DNA from: Bacteroidota bacterium
GTDB taxonomy: Bacteria; Bacteroidota; Bacteroidia; AKYH767-A; JABDAW01
Reading direction: 5' to 3'
Length of the DNA stretch: 9,109 bases
Assembly: GCA_023251595.1 (NCBI GenBank)
Contig: JAHEYM010000139.1
Coordinates: 1 to 9,109, forward strand
The translations under genes and the position numbers were made by a program. Below are positions 1 through 7,810 of the stretch, piece by piece. The notes under the pieces are model-generated. The model was not told where the DNA came from. It ran no database searches and worked only from the letters and a program-made list of their open reading frames with translations. Every line of letters begins with the position of its first letter. The first letter of the stretch is position 1.

Positions 1-3000
1 TATGTTGTTGCGGCTGTTGAAGTTAGTGTCACACTGCCACCTGTACAGAAAGTAGTAGGGCCTGAAGGTGATATGATCGGAGTCGCAGGCGTGCCAAAGC
101 TTACAATGGTTGCGGCTGAAGTTCCCGAACATCCATTGAGATCCGTCATTGTTACGGAATAAGCTCCCGCAGCAGAAACCGTGATACTTTGCGTCGTACT
201 TCCATCACTCCACATATAAGAAACGCCAAGCGTTGAAGTCAATGTAACAGAACCTGCGCTGCAAAGGATTGTCGGGCCTGATGCAGTTATCGTCACGGTT
301 GGTGCGGTATTCACTACGACCGTCATTGGTGTTGAAACGGATGTACAACCACCGGCATAAGTTACCGTAACTGTATAGCTACCACTTGCATTTGCAGTAA
401 TCGATTGATTTGTAGAACCCGTGCTCCACAAGTAACTCAAACCTGCATTCGCGGTGAGCACCACATTTCCTCCTGAACAAAATGTTGTTGGTCCTGATGG
501 AGTAATCGTTGCAGATGAAGGACTGTTCACAGTTACAACTGTTGGTGGTGAAGCTGCCGTACAACCTGCCGCATTTGTAATAGTTACTGAATAACTTCCC
601 GATGTAGTGACTACAATTGTTTGTGTAGTTTCACCCGTATTCCATAAATAGAATGTTGCCGCGTCTGAAGTAAGATTCACAGATCCGCCGGTACAGAAAG
701 TAGTGGGTCCCGAGGGTGTAATTGCGGGTATTGGCGGTGCCGGAAGAACAATACAAACGGTGGGTGCCGAAGTCGCAGTACAGCCGTTCACATCGGTAAT
801 CGTAACTGTATAGCTACCACTCACCATAACTAGAATACTTTGTGTCGTTGCACCTGTACTCCACAGATAACTGACTGCACCTGTAGAACTCAGCGTTACA
901 CTTTGATCTGCGCAAAATGATGTCGGTCCTGATGGTGTGATGACAGGCACCGAAGGACTGCTATTCGTTGATACAACAGTCGCGGCAGATGTTGAAGAAC
1001 ATCCGTTTACATCGGTTACCGTAACTGTATAGTTACCGTTTGTACTCACCGTGATTGTTTGTGTCGTTGCTGCATTGCTCCAGAGATAACTGTTTCCAAC
1101 ACTTGATGTGAGATCAACCGTTCCGCCACCGCAGAATGTTGTCGGACCGGATGCTGTGATCGTTGGTGTTGCCGGACCAGGATTTACGGTTACAACAGTA
1201 GCTGTGGAAGTTACCGTGCAACCGTTCACATCGGTCAATGTAACTGTATAGCTACCACTACTGCCGACACTGATTGCTTGAGTCGTTCCACCCGAACTCC
1301 AGGCATAGGAAGCTCCTGCTGTTGAGGTCAATGTAACAGAACCACCACTACAGAAAGTGAGTGGACCCGAAGCTGATATCGTTACAGTTGGTATTGGATT
1401 AACTGTGACTATTGTTACTGCCGACGCTGAAGTACAACCGCCGGTATAAGTTACAGTAACACTATAATTTCCGGATGTTGTTGGGGTGATTGATTGTGTC
1501 GTCGCTCCTGTACTCCACAGGTAACTCACACCAACGTTCGCGACTAACGTAACATTTCCACCGTTACAGAAAGTCGTGGGTCCTGACGGTGTTATAACCG
1601 CAGCACTCGCACCATTCACCGTCACCGTTGTTGCTACGGATGTTGCTGTACAGCCATTTACGTCCGTCACTGTAACTGTATAGTTACCGCCTGTACTCAC
1701 AATTATATTTTGTGTTGTTTCTGTTGTGCTCCATGAATAGCTACTCGCAGGATCTGATGTCAGTGTAACACTTCCTCCTGTACAGAATGTCGTCGGTCCC
1801 GATGCGGTAATGACGGGCGTTGCAGGTGCTGGATTAACAGTTACTGCGATGACAGCCGAAGTTGCGGTACATCCGTTTACATCTGAAACTGTAACTGTAT
1901 AGTTACCGCTTGTGGTCGGAGAAATTGCCTGTGTCGTTCCACCTGAACTCCACAAGTAACTTGTCGATACTGATGACGTTAATGTCACACTTCCACCTGC
2001 ACAGAATGTCGTCGGACCACCTGCTGTAATAGTTGGTGTAGCAGGTGCTGGATTCACGGTAACAGCAGTTACCGCAGATGTCGCAGTACAGCCATTCACA
2101 TCTGTTATGATTACAGAATATGATCCCGTTGCCGTTACAGTAATGCCTTGTGTGATGTCACCCGTACTCCATGAATAACCGGTTGCCACACTCGATGTGA
2201 GTGTGATATTATTTCCTGCGCAGAATGTAGTTGAACCCGATGGTGTGATAGTCGGTGTTGCAGGTGCAGGATTCACAGTAACAGCCTCTGCTGCCGAAGT
2301 TGCGGTACAACCACTTGCATCCGTTAATGTAACTGTATAGTTACCGCTACTGCTCACGCTGATACTTTGTGTCGTTCCACCGCTGCTCCATGCGTATGAA
2401 CTTCCTGCCGTTGAAGTAAGCGTCACACTTCCCCCCGAACAAAACGATGTCGGACCGGAAGCAGAAATAGTCACAGTTGGTGTTGGATTCACTGTAACTA
2501 CGGTAACCGCTGATGCAGAGAAACATCCACCTATATATGTAACAGTCACACTATAATTTCCTGTAGTTGTTGCTGAAATAGATTGTGTCGTTTCACCCGT
2601 GCTCCATAAATAACTGACACCGGGATTAGCGGTAAGCGTTACGTTTCCTCCATTACAGAATGTTGTGGCTCCCGATGGTGTGATGGTCGCAGCAGTGGCT
2701 CCATTCACTGTAACGGTTTCACCCGCCGAAATGGCTGTACATCCGTTGATGTCTGTAATCGTAACTGTATATGTACCGGAAGTCGTTACTGTAATACCCT
2801 GTGTCACTTCACCCGTACTCCAAACATAACTTGTGGATGGATCAGATGTCAATACCACTGAACCGCCTGTACAGAAAGTCGTTGCGCCGGTTGGTGTGAT
2901 GAGTGGAGCTGCGGGTGCCGGATTCAAAGTAACTGTGGTAGCCAGCGAAGTAGCGGTACAACCACTCACGTCGGTAACTGTAACGGTATAACTTCCACTT

Positions 3001-5489
3001 GTGCTTGCTGTGATGCTTTGCGTAGTTTCTGTAGAACTCCATAAATAACCATTCTCAACCGACGAAGTAAGATTGACACTTCCACCCGGACAGAAAGTTG
3101 TCGGTCCGGAAGGTGTTATCGTGGGTTGTGCAGGACCTGGATTCACGGTTACAACCAGAGCTGCTGAGATAGCCGTACAGCCATTAATATCAGTAATAGT
3201 TACGGTGTAACTTCCGCTGCTAGTGGCAGAGATTGCTTGCGTAATACCCCCTGAACTCCATGAATATCCTGTCGAGGCACTCGAGGTCAGCGTAACAGAA
3301 CCCCCATTGCAAAAGGTTGTCACTCCCGAGGGCGTAATAGTCGGTGTAGGAGGATTAGGATTGACGGTTACAACAGTAGTTGCTGAAGCAGCGGTACAAC
3401 CATTCACATCCGTTACAATTACAGAAAAACTTCCCGAGCTGCTCGCCGTGATTGCCTGTGTAACATCACCTGTACTCCATGCGTAACTTGTTGCCGCAGT
3501 CGAGGTAAGCGTAACACTTCCACCCGTACAAATATTTACAGGACCTGAAGCGGAGATAGTTGGTGTAGCAGGAGCCGCATTCACCGTTACTACAGTGCCC
3601 GCAGAAATCGCAGTACAACCGGCACCATCGGTAATCGTAACTGTATATGTACCACCTGTTGTTGCAGAGATAGTTTGTGTTGTCGCACCATTGCTCCAAA
3701 GATAACTCGTGGCTGCAGATGAAGTAAGCGAAACACTGCCACCGGCACAAAATGTTGTTGGTCCACCGACAGAAATCGTTGGTGTTGCAGGTGCGGGGTT
3801 GACTGTAACAGCTGTGGTGGCGGAAGTTGCCGTACAACCCGCACCATCCGTAATTGTAACTGTATAGTTACCGGTACTACCAATCGCGACCGATTGTCCG
3901 ACACCACCATTACTCCATGAGTAGCTCGATGATGCTGTAGAAGTCAGCGTCACACTTCCACCTGCACAAAATGTGGTCGGACCCGATGTTGAAATAGTCG
4001 GTGTTGCCGGAAGTGCATTAACGGTTACAACGGTAGCGGCTGAAGTTCCCGTACACCCCGCGGTAGTAACGGCACAAGTATAGCTGCCGCTGGTACTCAC
4101 CACAATACTTTGTGTCGTTTCACCGGTGCTCCATAGATAGGAAGTCCCTGCTGTGGCTGTGAGTGTGACGCTTCCACCGGTACAGAAAGTAGTTGGACCG
4201 CTTGCTGAAAGTGTCACTACGGGATTACTCACCGTTACGGTAGTCGTACCGCTGCCGGTACAACCGGAAGCGTCTGTCACTGTAAGTGTATATGTAGTAG
4301 TGGAGGTTGGAGAAGCAACGGGATTATATATAGTTGAACTACTCAATGTGCCAGCCGGAGACCATGAATAAGTCATCGTTGAAGGTGGTGTCCAACGATA
4401 AGCATCGTTGGTAGCCGCCCATCCTGTGCTATTTCTTCCGGGAACAACAGTTGCAAGATTACCCGCAGCGTTTTGAATCCCCTCTGTGCATAAATGGGAA
4501 CCATCATTCGGTTTGGTTGTAATATGAACCTCGATAATATTTGTCGTTTCATAAAGAATGATTTGCATAGTAACCGCAGGATTGGAAACGTATTGAGGCA
4601 CGCTGGTCCAGGTAACAGCATATTTTCTGTTCGGAGAAACCCCTGATGTAACATACTGAACCGTTCCACCACCGGGAGGATACAGATCGCCCCAACTCGC
4701 CGCGATCAGATTTCCCGGGTCGGTTCCACCTGTCGGAAGCACTCCTCCTGTACAACAGCCTGAAGAGCCGGCAGCGAGATTGAAGGTGATAAATCCATTC
4801 GAACCAATCAAGACATTGGTGTACGTAGTCCCGTAAAATTGAAAACTGAATCCGATCGGCACAGAAGCGCTCAATATGTCATCACTTAAAGCAAGAGCGG
4901 TTCCGGCACTCGCTACAGGGGCATAAGTGATCGCCGTAAGCGTATAATCGGTTGCAGGCCAACCTGTTCCTGATGCACTTAACTGAGATGTAGCACCTGA
5001 GCAGATTGAAGAAGGGGTCGCAGTGCAGGTAACCGGAATCGCAGGGCAAATAAAGCCAGGTACGTACCAATAAGCCAGGTTACAACATGTGTTGTACACG
5101 TTTGTTGCACAGTAAAACGAGTTGATTTGTGCGTAATAGGTTCCACTCGTCGGACAGAGCCAGGCAAGATAAGATTGTAATCCGCAGAAATCATCGTTAT
5201 ATCCACCCGCGTATGCAAAGCCGGAATTAAGAATCGTAATTTGCGTGTCAAATCCGGCGCTTCCACCATCTGCGGCACAGAACGAAAAATAATAAGTATT
5301 ACCGGCTACGGCAACGAAAGAGTTGTAATCCCCATCCCACGTACAACCTAAGACCTGCACCGAGGTACTCATGGTAAGGTTCGAATACAAAGTGGTGTTA
5401 AACGCGCACTGTGCCTGTGTTTTAGCGGGTGAAAACCATGTCACTACAAAGAGGATTGCAATGAAACGAATAGAGGTAAGAATTCTCAT
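1..5489 (-). CDS. Giant secreted protein of Ig-like (CHU_C-type) repeats, adhesin-like; C-terminus off window
   Basis: At least 1829 codons on the minus strand, starting at the ATG at 5489-5487 and open at the left edge. The frame matched at every point I spot-checked. Residues 1-26 are a signal peptide (MRILTSIRFIAILFVVTW, then a small-residue cleavage region before QCAF). Residues about 27-150 form a Cys-rich beta region resembling pre-peptidase C-terminal-like domains. Residues about 155-175 and 374-418 look like two halves of one Ig-like domain. Between them, residues about 176-370 resemble a nidogen-like domain (FYGTTYTNVLIGSNGFITF, then NLIAASWGDLYPP and IQNAAGN). From about residue 426 there are about 20 Ig-like units with hallmarks TTFC.GGSVTLTS, Y.WS.G..TQ and YTVTVTD.NGC. 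Such proteins in Bacteroidota are usually exported by the type IX system and act as adhesins; export route and function here are inference. The leader is A-rich with no Shine-Dalgarno site. The gene is divergent from the lipoprotein gene. Confidence 0.9.
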   Translation of the reverse strand, partial: MRILTSIRFIAILFVVTWFSPAKTQAQCAFNTTLYSNLTMSTSVQVLGCTWDGDYNSFVAVAGNTYYFSFCAADGGSAGFDTQITILNSGFAYAGGYNDDFCGLQSYLAWLCPTSGTYYAQINSFYCATNVYNTCCNLAYWYVPGFICPAIPVTCTATPSSICSGATSQLSASGTGWPATDYTLTAITYAPVASAGTALALSDDILSASVPIGFSFQFYGTTYTNVLIGSNGFITFNLAAGSSGCCTGGVLPTGGTDPGNLIAASWGDLYPPGGGTVQYVTSGVSPNRKYAVTWTSVPQYVSNPAVTMQIILYETTNIIEVHITTKPNDGSHLCTEGIQNAAGNLATVVPGRNSTGWAATNDAYRWTPPSTMTYSWSPAGTLSSSTIYNPVASPTSTTTYTLTVTDASGCTGSGTTTVTVSNPVVTLSASGPTTFCTGGSVTLTATAGTSYLWSTGETTQSIVVSTSGSYTCAVTTAGCTGTSAATVVTVNALPATPTISTSGPTTFCAGGSVTLTSTASSSYSWSNGGVGQSVAIGSTGNYTVTITDGAGCTATSATTAVTVNPAPATPTISVGGPTTFCAGGSVSLTSSAATSYLWSNGATTQTISATTGGTYTVTITDGAGCTAISAGTVVTVNAAPATPTISASGPVNICTGGSVTLTSTAATSYAWSTGDVTQAITASSSGSFSVIVTDVNGCTAASATTVVTVNPNPPTPTITPSGVTTFCNGGSVTLTSSASTGYSWSSGGITQAISATSSGSYTVTITDINGCTAISAALVVTVNPGPAQPTITPSGPTTFCPGGSVNLTSSVENGYLWSSTETTQSITASTSGSYTVTVTDVSGCTATSLATTVTLNPAPAAPLITPTGATTFCTGGSVVLTSDPSTSYVWSTGEVTQGITVTTSGTYTVTITDINGCTAISAGETVTVNGATAATITPSGATTFCNGGNVTLTANPGVSYLWSTGETTQSISATTTGNYSVTVTYIGGCFSASAVTVVTVNPTPTVTISASGPTSFCSGGSVTLTSTAGSSYAWSSGGTTQSISVSSSGNYTVTLTDASGCTATSAAEAVTVNPAPATPTITPSGSTTFCAGNNITLTSSVATGYSWSTGDITQGITVTATGSYSVIITDVNGCTATSAVTAVTVNPAPATPTITAGGPTTFCAGGSVTLTSSVSTSYLWSSGGTTQAISPTTSGNYTVTVSDVNGCTATSAVIAVTVNPAPATPVITASGPTTFCTGGSVTLTSDPASSYSWSTTETTQNIIVSTGGNYTVTVTDVNGCTATSVATTVTVNGASAAVITPSGPTTFCNGGNVTLVANVGVSYLWSTGATTQSITPTTSGNYSVTVTYTGGCTSASAVTIVTVNPIPTVTISASGPLTFCSGGSVTLTSTAGASYAWSSGGTTQAISVGSSGSYTVTLTDVNGCTVTSTATVVTVNPGPATPTITASGPTTFCGGGTVDLTSSVGNSYLWSNAATTQTITVSTNGNYTVTVTDVNGCSSTSAATVVSTNSSPSVPVITPSGPTSFCADQSVTLSSTGAVSYLWSTGATTQSILVMVSGSYTVTITDVNGCTATSAPTVCIVLPAPPIPAITPSGPTTFCTGGSVNLTSDAATFYLWNTGETTQTIVVTTSGSYSVTITNAAGCTAASPPTVVTVNSPSSATITPSGPTTFCSGGNVVLTANAGLSYLWSTGSTNQSITANASGSYTVTVTYAGGCTSVSTPMTVVVNTAPTVTITASGPTILCSAGSVTLTSTLGVSYMWSDGSTTQSITVSAAGAYSVTMTDLNGCSGTSAATIVSFGTPATPIISPSGPTTFCTGGSVTLTSTAATT
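129..712 (-). repeat. Higher-order module copy C (three Ig-like units, more diverged)
   Basis: Third copy, again exactly 1089 bp from copy B (Asn codon ends at 527, final Cys codon starts at 129). It has LTSDA, the linker VNSPSSA, FCSGGNVVLTANAGLSYLW, VTVTYAGGC, and then PTVTITASGP. The SYAWSSGG signature has become SYMWSDGS, so this copy is the most diverged. Confidence 0.75.
1218..1801 (-). repeat. Higher-order module copy B (three Ig-like units)
   Basis: Second copy of the module, displaced by exactly 1089 bp (363 codons) from copy A at both the Asn codon (1616 against 2705) and the final Cys codon (1218 against 2307). It has LTSDP, the linker VNGASAA, FCNGGNVTLVANVGVSYLW, VTVTYTGGC, and then PTVTISASGP with SYAWSSGGTTQ. 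Confidence 0.8.
2307..2890 (-). repeat. Higher-order module copy A (three Ig-like units)
   Basis: First copy, in translation order, of a module with its own diagnostic residues. The opening unit has LTSDP and TGEVTQ. The next has the linker VNGATAA, then FCNGGNVTLTANPGVSYLW and VTVTYIGGC in place of the usual TDxNGC. The third has PTVTISASGP and SYAWSSGGTTQ. The outer end at 2890 is approximate; the block from the Asn codon ending at 2705 to the Cys codon starting at 2307 is exact at 399 bp. Confidence 0.8.
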
Positions 5490-5573
5490 AATTGTTTTGT
5501 TTTGGGAGAGAAATAGGTCTTTGAATTAGCGCTATCTGACTGTCATTTTCATCGGAAGAAGATCACAGCCCTG

Positions 5574-5595
5574 TTAGCGGGATTGAATCCGCTAA
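5574..5595. repeat. Hairpin, 7-bp stem (ttagcgg/ccgctaa)
   Basis: Perfect 7-bp inverted repeat ttagcgg...ccgctaa with loop gattgaat. Its core resembles the ggcggatt/aatccgcc hairpin at 7677-7694, so the two may be members of one REP-like palindrome family. It lies about 85 bp upstream of the giant gene, in its probable 5' leader or promoter region. Confidence 0.5.
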
Positions 5596-5666
5596 TGTAG
5601 GGAGAATATTTTACAAAAATGCAGAATTGAAGAAAAAGTGGTTTTAGTGAACTTGTTTGCCCCTTA

Positions 5667-5681
5667 AACTACGAAGTAGTT
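5667..5681. repeat. Small hairpin aactac-gaa-gtagtt
   Basis: Perfect 6-bp stem with a 3-base loop. It has the same geometry (5-7 bp stem, 3-base loop) as the hairpins at 7710-7722, 7738-7754 and 7811-7823, which suggests a general class of small palindromes in this genome. Confidence 0.45.
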
Positions 5682-5850
5682 GAAGATGAATAGCCCGGCT
5701 TAGTTGAAAGTGGAATACCTGCACAGGGCTCATGTAATGCTTGCACACCAATTCAACAACAGACCGAGCTCAAATAAGAATTCATAACATTCGTAAAAGA
5801 AAGCACTGACGGAAAAGCGAAACAAACCGATGTCAGCAAGGAAGGGTCCA

Positions 5851-6148
5851 ACAGCGGTCCCGGAACCTTCGAACGACGTCAAAGTTAGAACAGACGACGA
5901 ATTAGGAAGGGTGGTACGACGTCAGGATAGGTAGTACGACGCCCAAATCAGGAATGACAACTTCAGAATTGCCAACGACCCACTTCAAAATTATGATTGA
6001 CAGCGGTCCAAAACGACTCAGATGACGTCCGGGTCGGGTAGGAAGATGAATTGATCAGGTAAGACGGATGACCAGATGAACTAAGACTCTGGTTCAAATC
6101 TGCATAGATGACGTCCAAATCAGGTAAGACGACGTCCGGAACAGGTAC
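5851..6148. repeat. Degenerate tandem array of about 14 units of roughly 21 bp
   Basis: Units near the consensus ACGACGTCCAAATCAGGTAA plus one base start at about 5851, 5873, 5894, 5916, 5936, 5957, 5978, 6000, 6022, 6044, 6064, 6086, 6108 and 6129. The clearest are those at 5873, 5916, 5936, 6022, 6108 and 6129, which share gacgtc or gacgcc and several end in caggtaa-like sequence. Unit length varies from 20 to 22 bp, so a reading frame is not preserved. That argues against a heptad-repeat protein and for a non-coding array. It ends about 50 bp before repeat R copy 1. Confidence 0.6.
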
Positions 6149-6198
6149 CTCCGGCTCGAAAGTGGCGTGGATGCTGCAAAGAACACAGACACTCTTCC

Positions 6199-6337
6199 AT
6201 TCATATCTTTTAGCAAAAAGATATGAAACCGAACCTCCCCCTCCTCTGGGAGAGGGATCGAGGGTGAGGGTCGAGTTAGCACAATCTGAAAGCATGAGAA
6301 GAAGCAAAGGTCCCCGCATCCCACCCCTCCCACGAAA
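6199..6337 (+). repeat. Dispersed repeat R, copy 1
   Basis: Begins with a hairpin (ttcatatctttt at 6200-6211, loop agca, aaaagatatgaa at 6216-6227). A C-rich/G-rich segment follows (cctcctctgggagaggg, gatcgagggtgaggg), then gttagcacaatctgaaagca, and the copy ends with tcccacgaaa. The same parts occur in the same order and orientation at 7861-8003 and, cut by the edge, at 9033-9109. It creates spurious reading frames on both strands. Confidence 0.85.
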
Positions 6338-6459
6338 ACGATGTGAATACTACCGAACCCTTTTTTCCGTTATTCCCCAAACATTATCCCTACATTCGTT
6401 ATGCTTTTGAAACGAAATCCCTCCCTTCAACCGAATTTTTATCCAACTAAAATAAAGCC

Positions 6460-7653
6460 ATGAAAAGACTGATTTTACAAACACTCTTCATCCTCCCCCT
6501 TATTTTATCACTGGTTTCCTGTCGCACCGAAAACGGACTACTGAGCGGAACACCTATCACCAAAGCTAGCGGCTGGGCAATCGCCGGCTCCGATCCGAAA
6601 AGCTACGAGATGGGAATCGTAAAAGGCGCCGGACTACACGGAAATAATGCTGCATCAATAAAATCTATCGACAAATCTATTAACGGTTTCGGAACTTTAA
6701 TGCAGAGTTGTACACCCGGCGAATATCTTGGTAAAAGAGTCCGCATGTCGGGATTCATGAAAACAATAGATGTGAGTGGTTGGGCTGGATTTTGGTTCCG
6801 TATCGATCCCTATCTAGGTTTCGATAATATGAAGAACGGGAAAAAAGATATATCGGTTCAAGGCACCACTGAGTGGAAAAAATATGAAATTGTTTTGGAC
6901 GTTCCCGAGAAAACCACAGACATGGCTTATGGAGCATTATTGGTAGGCACGGGACAAATATTTTTCGAAAATATTAAATTCGAAATCGTTGATAATTCAG
7001 TAGAGGTAACGGGTATGGATTGGACACAAAATTCACCATTAAAAGAACCTGCGAATTTAAATTTCGAATTGAAGAATAATCCAACTCCAATTACTGAGGG
7101 ACTAAATATTTTCAAAACTGAGAGTTGGTTTAATGCCGGTAGTGCACCCGACAGTTATAAAATGGGGATTGTAGAAGGCGCCGGACAAGCCGAAAAAAAT
7201 GCGGCTACTATCCAGTCTTCAGATAAAGCGATATCCGGTTTCGGAACTTTAATGCAGGATTGTTTGCCCGATAAGTATATAGGTAAGAAAGTAAAAATGA
7301 CCGGTGAAATGAAATCGAAAGATGTAAAAGAATGGGCAGGTTTTTGGATTCGCGTTGATGGCGGAAAACAATATTCACCCACGACATTTGATAATATGCA
7401 GGATCGTGCAATTAAAGGCACAACCGACTGGAAAAAATATGAGATCACATTAGATGTTCCCGAAGGCGCGACCAATATAGCGTATGGAGCGCTGCTCGAC
7501 GGCACAGGTCAGATTTGGTTTGAAAATTTGACCTTCGAAATCATCGGCACTTCCACCACCCCAGCATTTACCGCTGACGATAAAGCAACTGAACACAAGG
7601 GACCTTCAAGCGAAAATCTGACCGCACCCACCAACCTCGATTTCTCGAAATAG
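6460..7653 (+). CDS. Lipoprotein with two tandem copies of a carbohydrate-binding-like beta domain
   Basis: 397 residues. Residues 1-21 are a lipoprotein signal ending in lipobox LVSC with Cys21. Two copies of one domain follow at about 37-178 and 222-363, 184 residues apart. Shared landmarks are W..AGS.P.SY.MGIV.GAG, GFGTLMQ.C, Y.GK.V.M.G.MK, WAGFW.R.D, FDNM, GTT.WKKYEI.LDVPE, AYGALL.GTGQI and FEN..FEI. From memory, this pattern is known as a stand-alone or C-terminal jelly-roll-like module, often in proteins labelled as AraC-type regulators. No DNA-binding domain is present here, and the ligand is unknown. The linker (EPANLNFE, 196-203) and the C-terminus (APTNLDFSK) share a motif. No acidic surface-export signal follows Cys21, so which side of the envelope it faces is unclear. 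The ATG has an A-rich leader and no Shine-Dalgarno site. The gene stands alone, divergent from the giant gene. Confidence 0.9.
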   Translation: MKRLILQTLFILPLILSLVSCRTENGLLSGTPITKASGWAIAGSDPKSYEMGIVKGAGLHGNNAASIKSIDKSINGFGTLMQSCTPGEYLGKRVRMSGFMKTIDVSGWAGFWFRIDPYLGFDNMKNGKKDISVQGTTEWKKYEIVLDVPEKTTDMAYGALLVGTGQIFFENIKFEIVDNSVEVTGMDWTQNSPLKEPANLNFELKNNPTPITEGLNIFKTESWFNAGSAPDSYKMGIVEGAGQAEKNAATIQSSDKAISGFGTLMQDCLPDKYIGKKVKMTGEMKSKDVKEWAGFWIRVDGGKQYSPTTFDNMQDRAIKGTTDWKKYEITLDVPEGATNIAYGALLDGTGQIWFENLTFEIIGTSTTPAFTADDKATEHKGPSSENLTAPTNLDFSK

Positions 7654-7676
7654 GAAGATTAATCCGGCGCCCTCAC

Positions 7677-7694
7677 GGCGGATTAAAATCCGCC
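7677..7694. repeat. Hairpin ggcggatt-aa-aatccgcc
   Basis: Perfect 8-bp stem starting 23 bp after the lipoprotein stop codon. It is the first of five palindromes in about 150 bp. It is close enough to act in 3' processing or termination, but no T-run follows it directly. Confidence 0.6.
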
Positions 7695-7709
7695 GCTACA
7701 AAATGGTTC

Positions 7710-7724
7710 AAGCCTACGGCTTTT
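7710..7724 (+). terminator. Possible weak terminator: aagcc-tac-ggctt followed by tt
   Basis: A 5-bp stem with a 3-base loop whose 3' arm runs into tttt (7721-7724), 57 bp after the lipoprotein stop. The stem is short for an intrinsic terminator. It may simply belong to the palindrome cluster. Confidence 0.35.
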
Positions 7725-7737
7725 AAAAATACGAATC

Positions 7738-7754
7738 ATGTTCCGTAGGAACAT
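7738..7754. repeat. Hairpin atgttcc-gta-ggaacat
   Basis: Perfect 7-bp stem with loop gta. Its core gttccgtaggaac recurs exactly at 7811-7823, which makes it a repeated palindrome and not a chance one. Confidence 0.65.
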
Positions 7755-7766
7755 TCAATATTGTAG

Positions 7767-7786
7767 CCCATGAATTTATTCATGGG
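7767..7786. repeat. Hairpin cccatgaat-tt-attcatggg
   Basis: Perfect 9-bp stem with a 2-base centre, between the two copies of gttccgtaggaac. An AT-rich palindrome unlike its neighbours in sequence. Confidence 0.6.
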
Positions 7787-7810
7787 TGGAATGAGCGAGA
7801 CAAATCAAGA

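Larger units (their letters stand above)
1..4230 (-). repeat. About 20 tandem Ig-like domain repeats (about 218 bp, 72-73 aa)
   Basis: The Cys codon of the FC.GG motif recurs near plus-strand positions 45, 262, 475, 693, 912, 1132, 1350, 1565, 1783, 2001, 2220, 2438, 2655, 2870, 3088, 3308, 3527, 3747, 3964 and 4182, a mean step of about 218 bp. Each unit carries one Cys early (TTFC) and one late (NGC or GGC), a spacing compatible with one disulfide per domain, plus a conserved Trp (LWS or AWS). Units are joined by a short linker, typically VTVNPxPATPTI. The units are diverged at DNA level, so the array is old rather than freshly amplified. The unit at the left edge is incomplete. Confidence 0.93.
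5490..5850. other. Intergenic stretch upstream of the giant gene, no gene seen
   Basis: No reading frame here has coding character. The 20 bases next to the giant gene's ATG are A-rich on its coding strand, as is common for Bacteroidota leaders. I looked for the TTG / TAnnTTTG promoter pair on the minus strand and found no convincing match. Apart from two short hairpins, annotated separately, I see nothing in 5682-5850. Confidence 0.5.

Noticed and set aside
3223..3486. Plus-strand frames inside the giant gene (also 4153-4371) and off-frame minus-strand ones (3466-3837, 4373-4672 and others)
   Set aside because: They are shadows of the repetitive Thr/Ser/Val/Gly-rich coding frame, which runs through without a stop at every point I checked.
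5682..5850. tRNA or small structured RNA in the divergent intergenic region
   Set aside because: No cloverleaf, no conserved T-loop sequence and no strong extended stem could be found by eye.
5963..6333. Two overlapping minus-strand reading frames (118 and 79 codons) across repeat R copy 1 and the 21-bp array
   Set aside because: Most of each translation comes from repeat R, which gives similar peptides at its other copies in different frames. The 21-bp units vary in length and do not preserve a frame. No homology is apparent.
6391..6409. Promoter for the lipoprotein gene (TACATTCG at 6391-6398, TTTG at 6406-6409)
   Set aside because: The first has one mismatch to TAnnTTTG and no -33 partner at a suitable distance; the second is isolated. 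Not enough to annotate.
6108..6410. Plus-strand 100-codon frame before the lipoprotein gene
   Set aside because: It runs through repeat R and out into AT-rich leader sequence; its counterpart at 7770-8087 is produced by repeat copy 2 in the same way.
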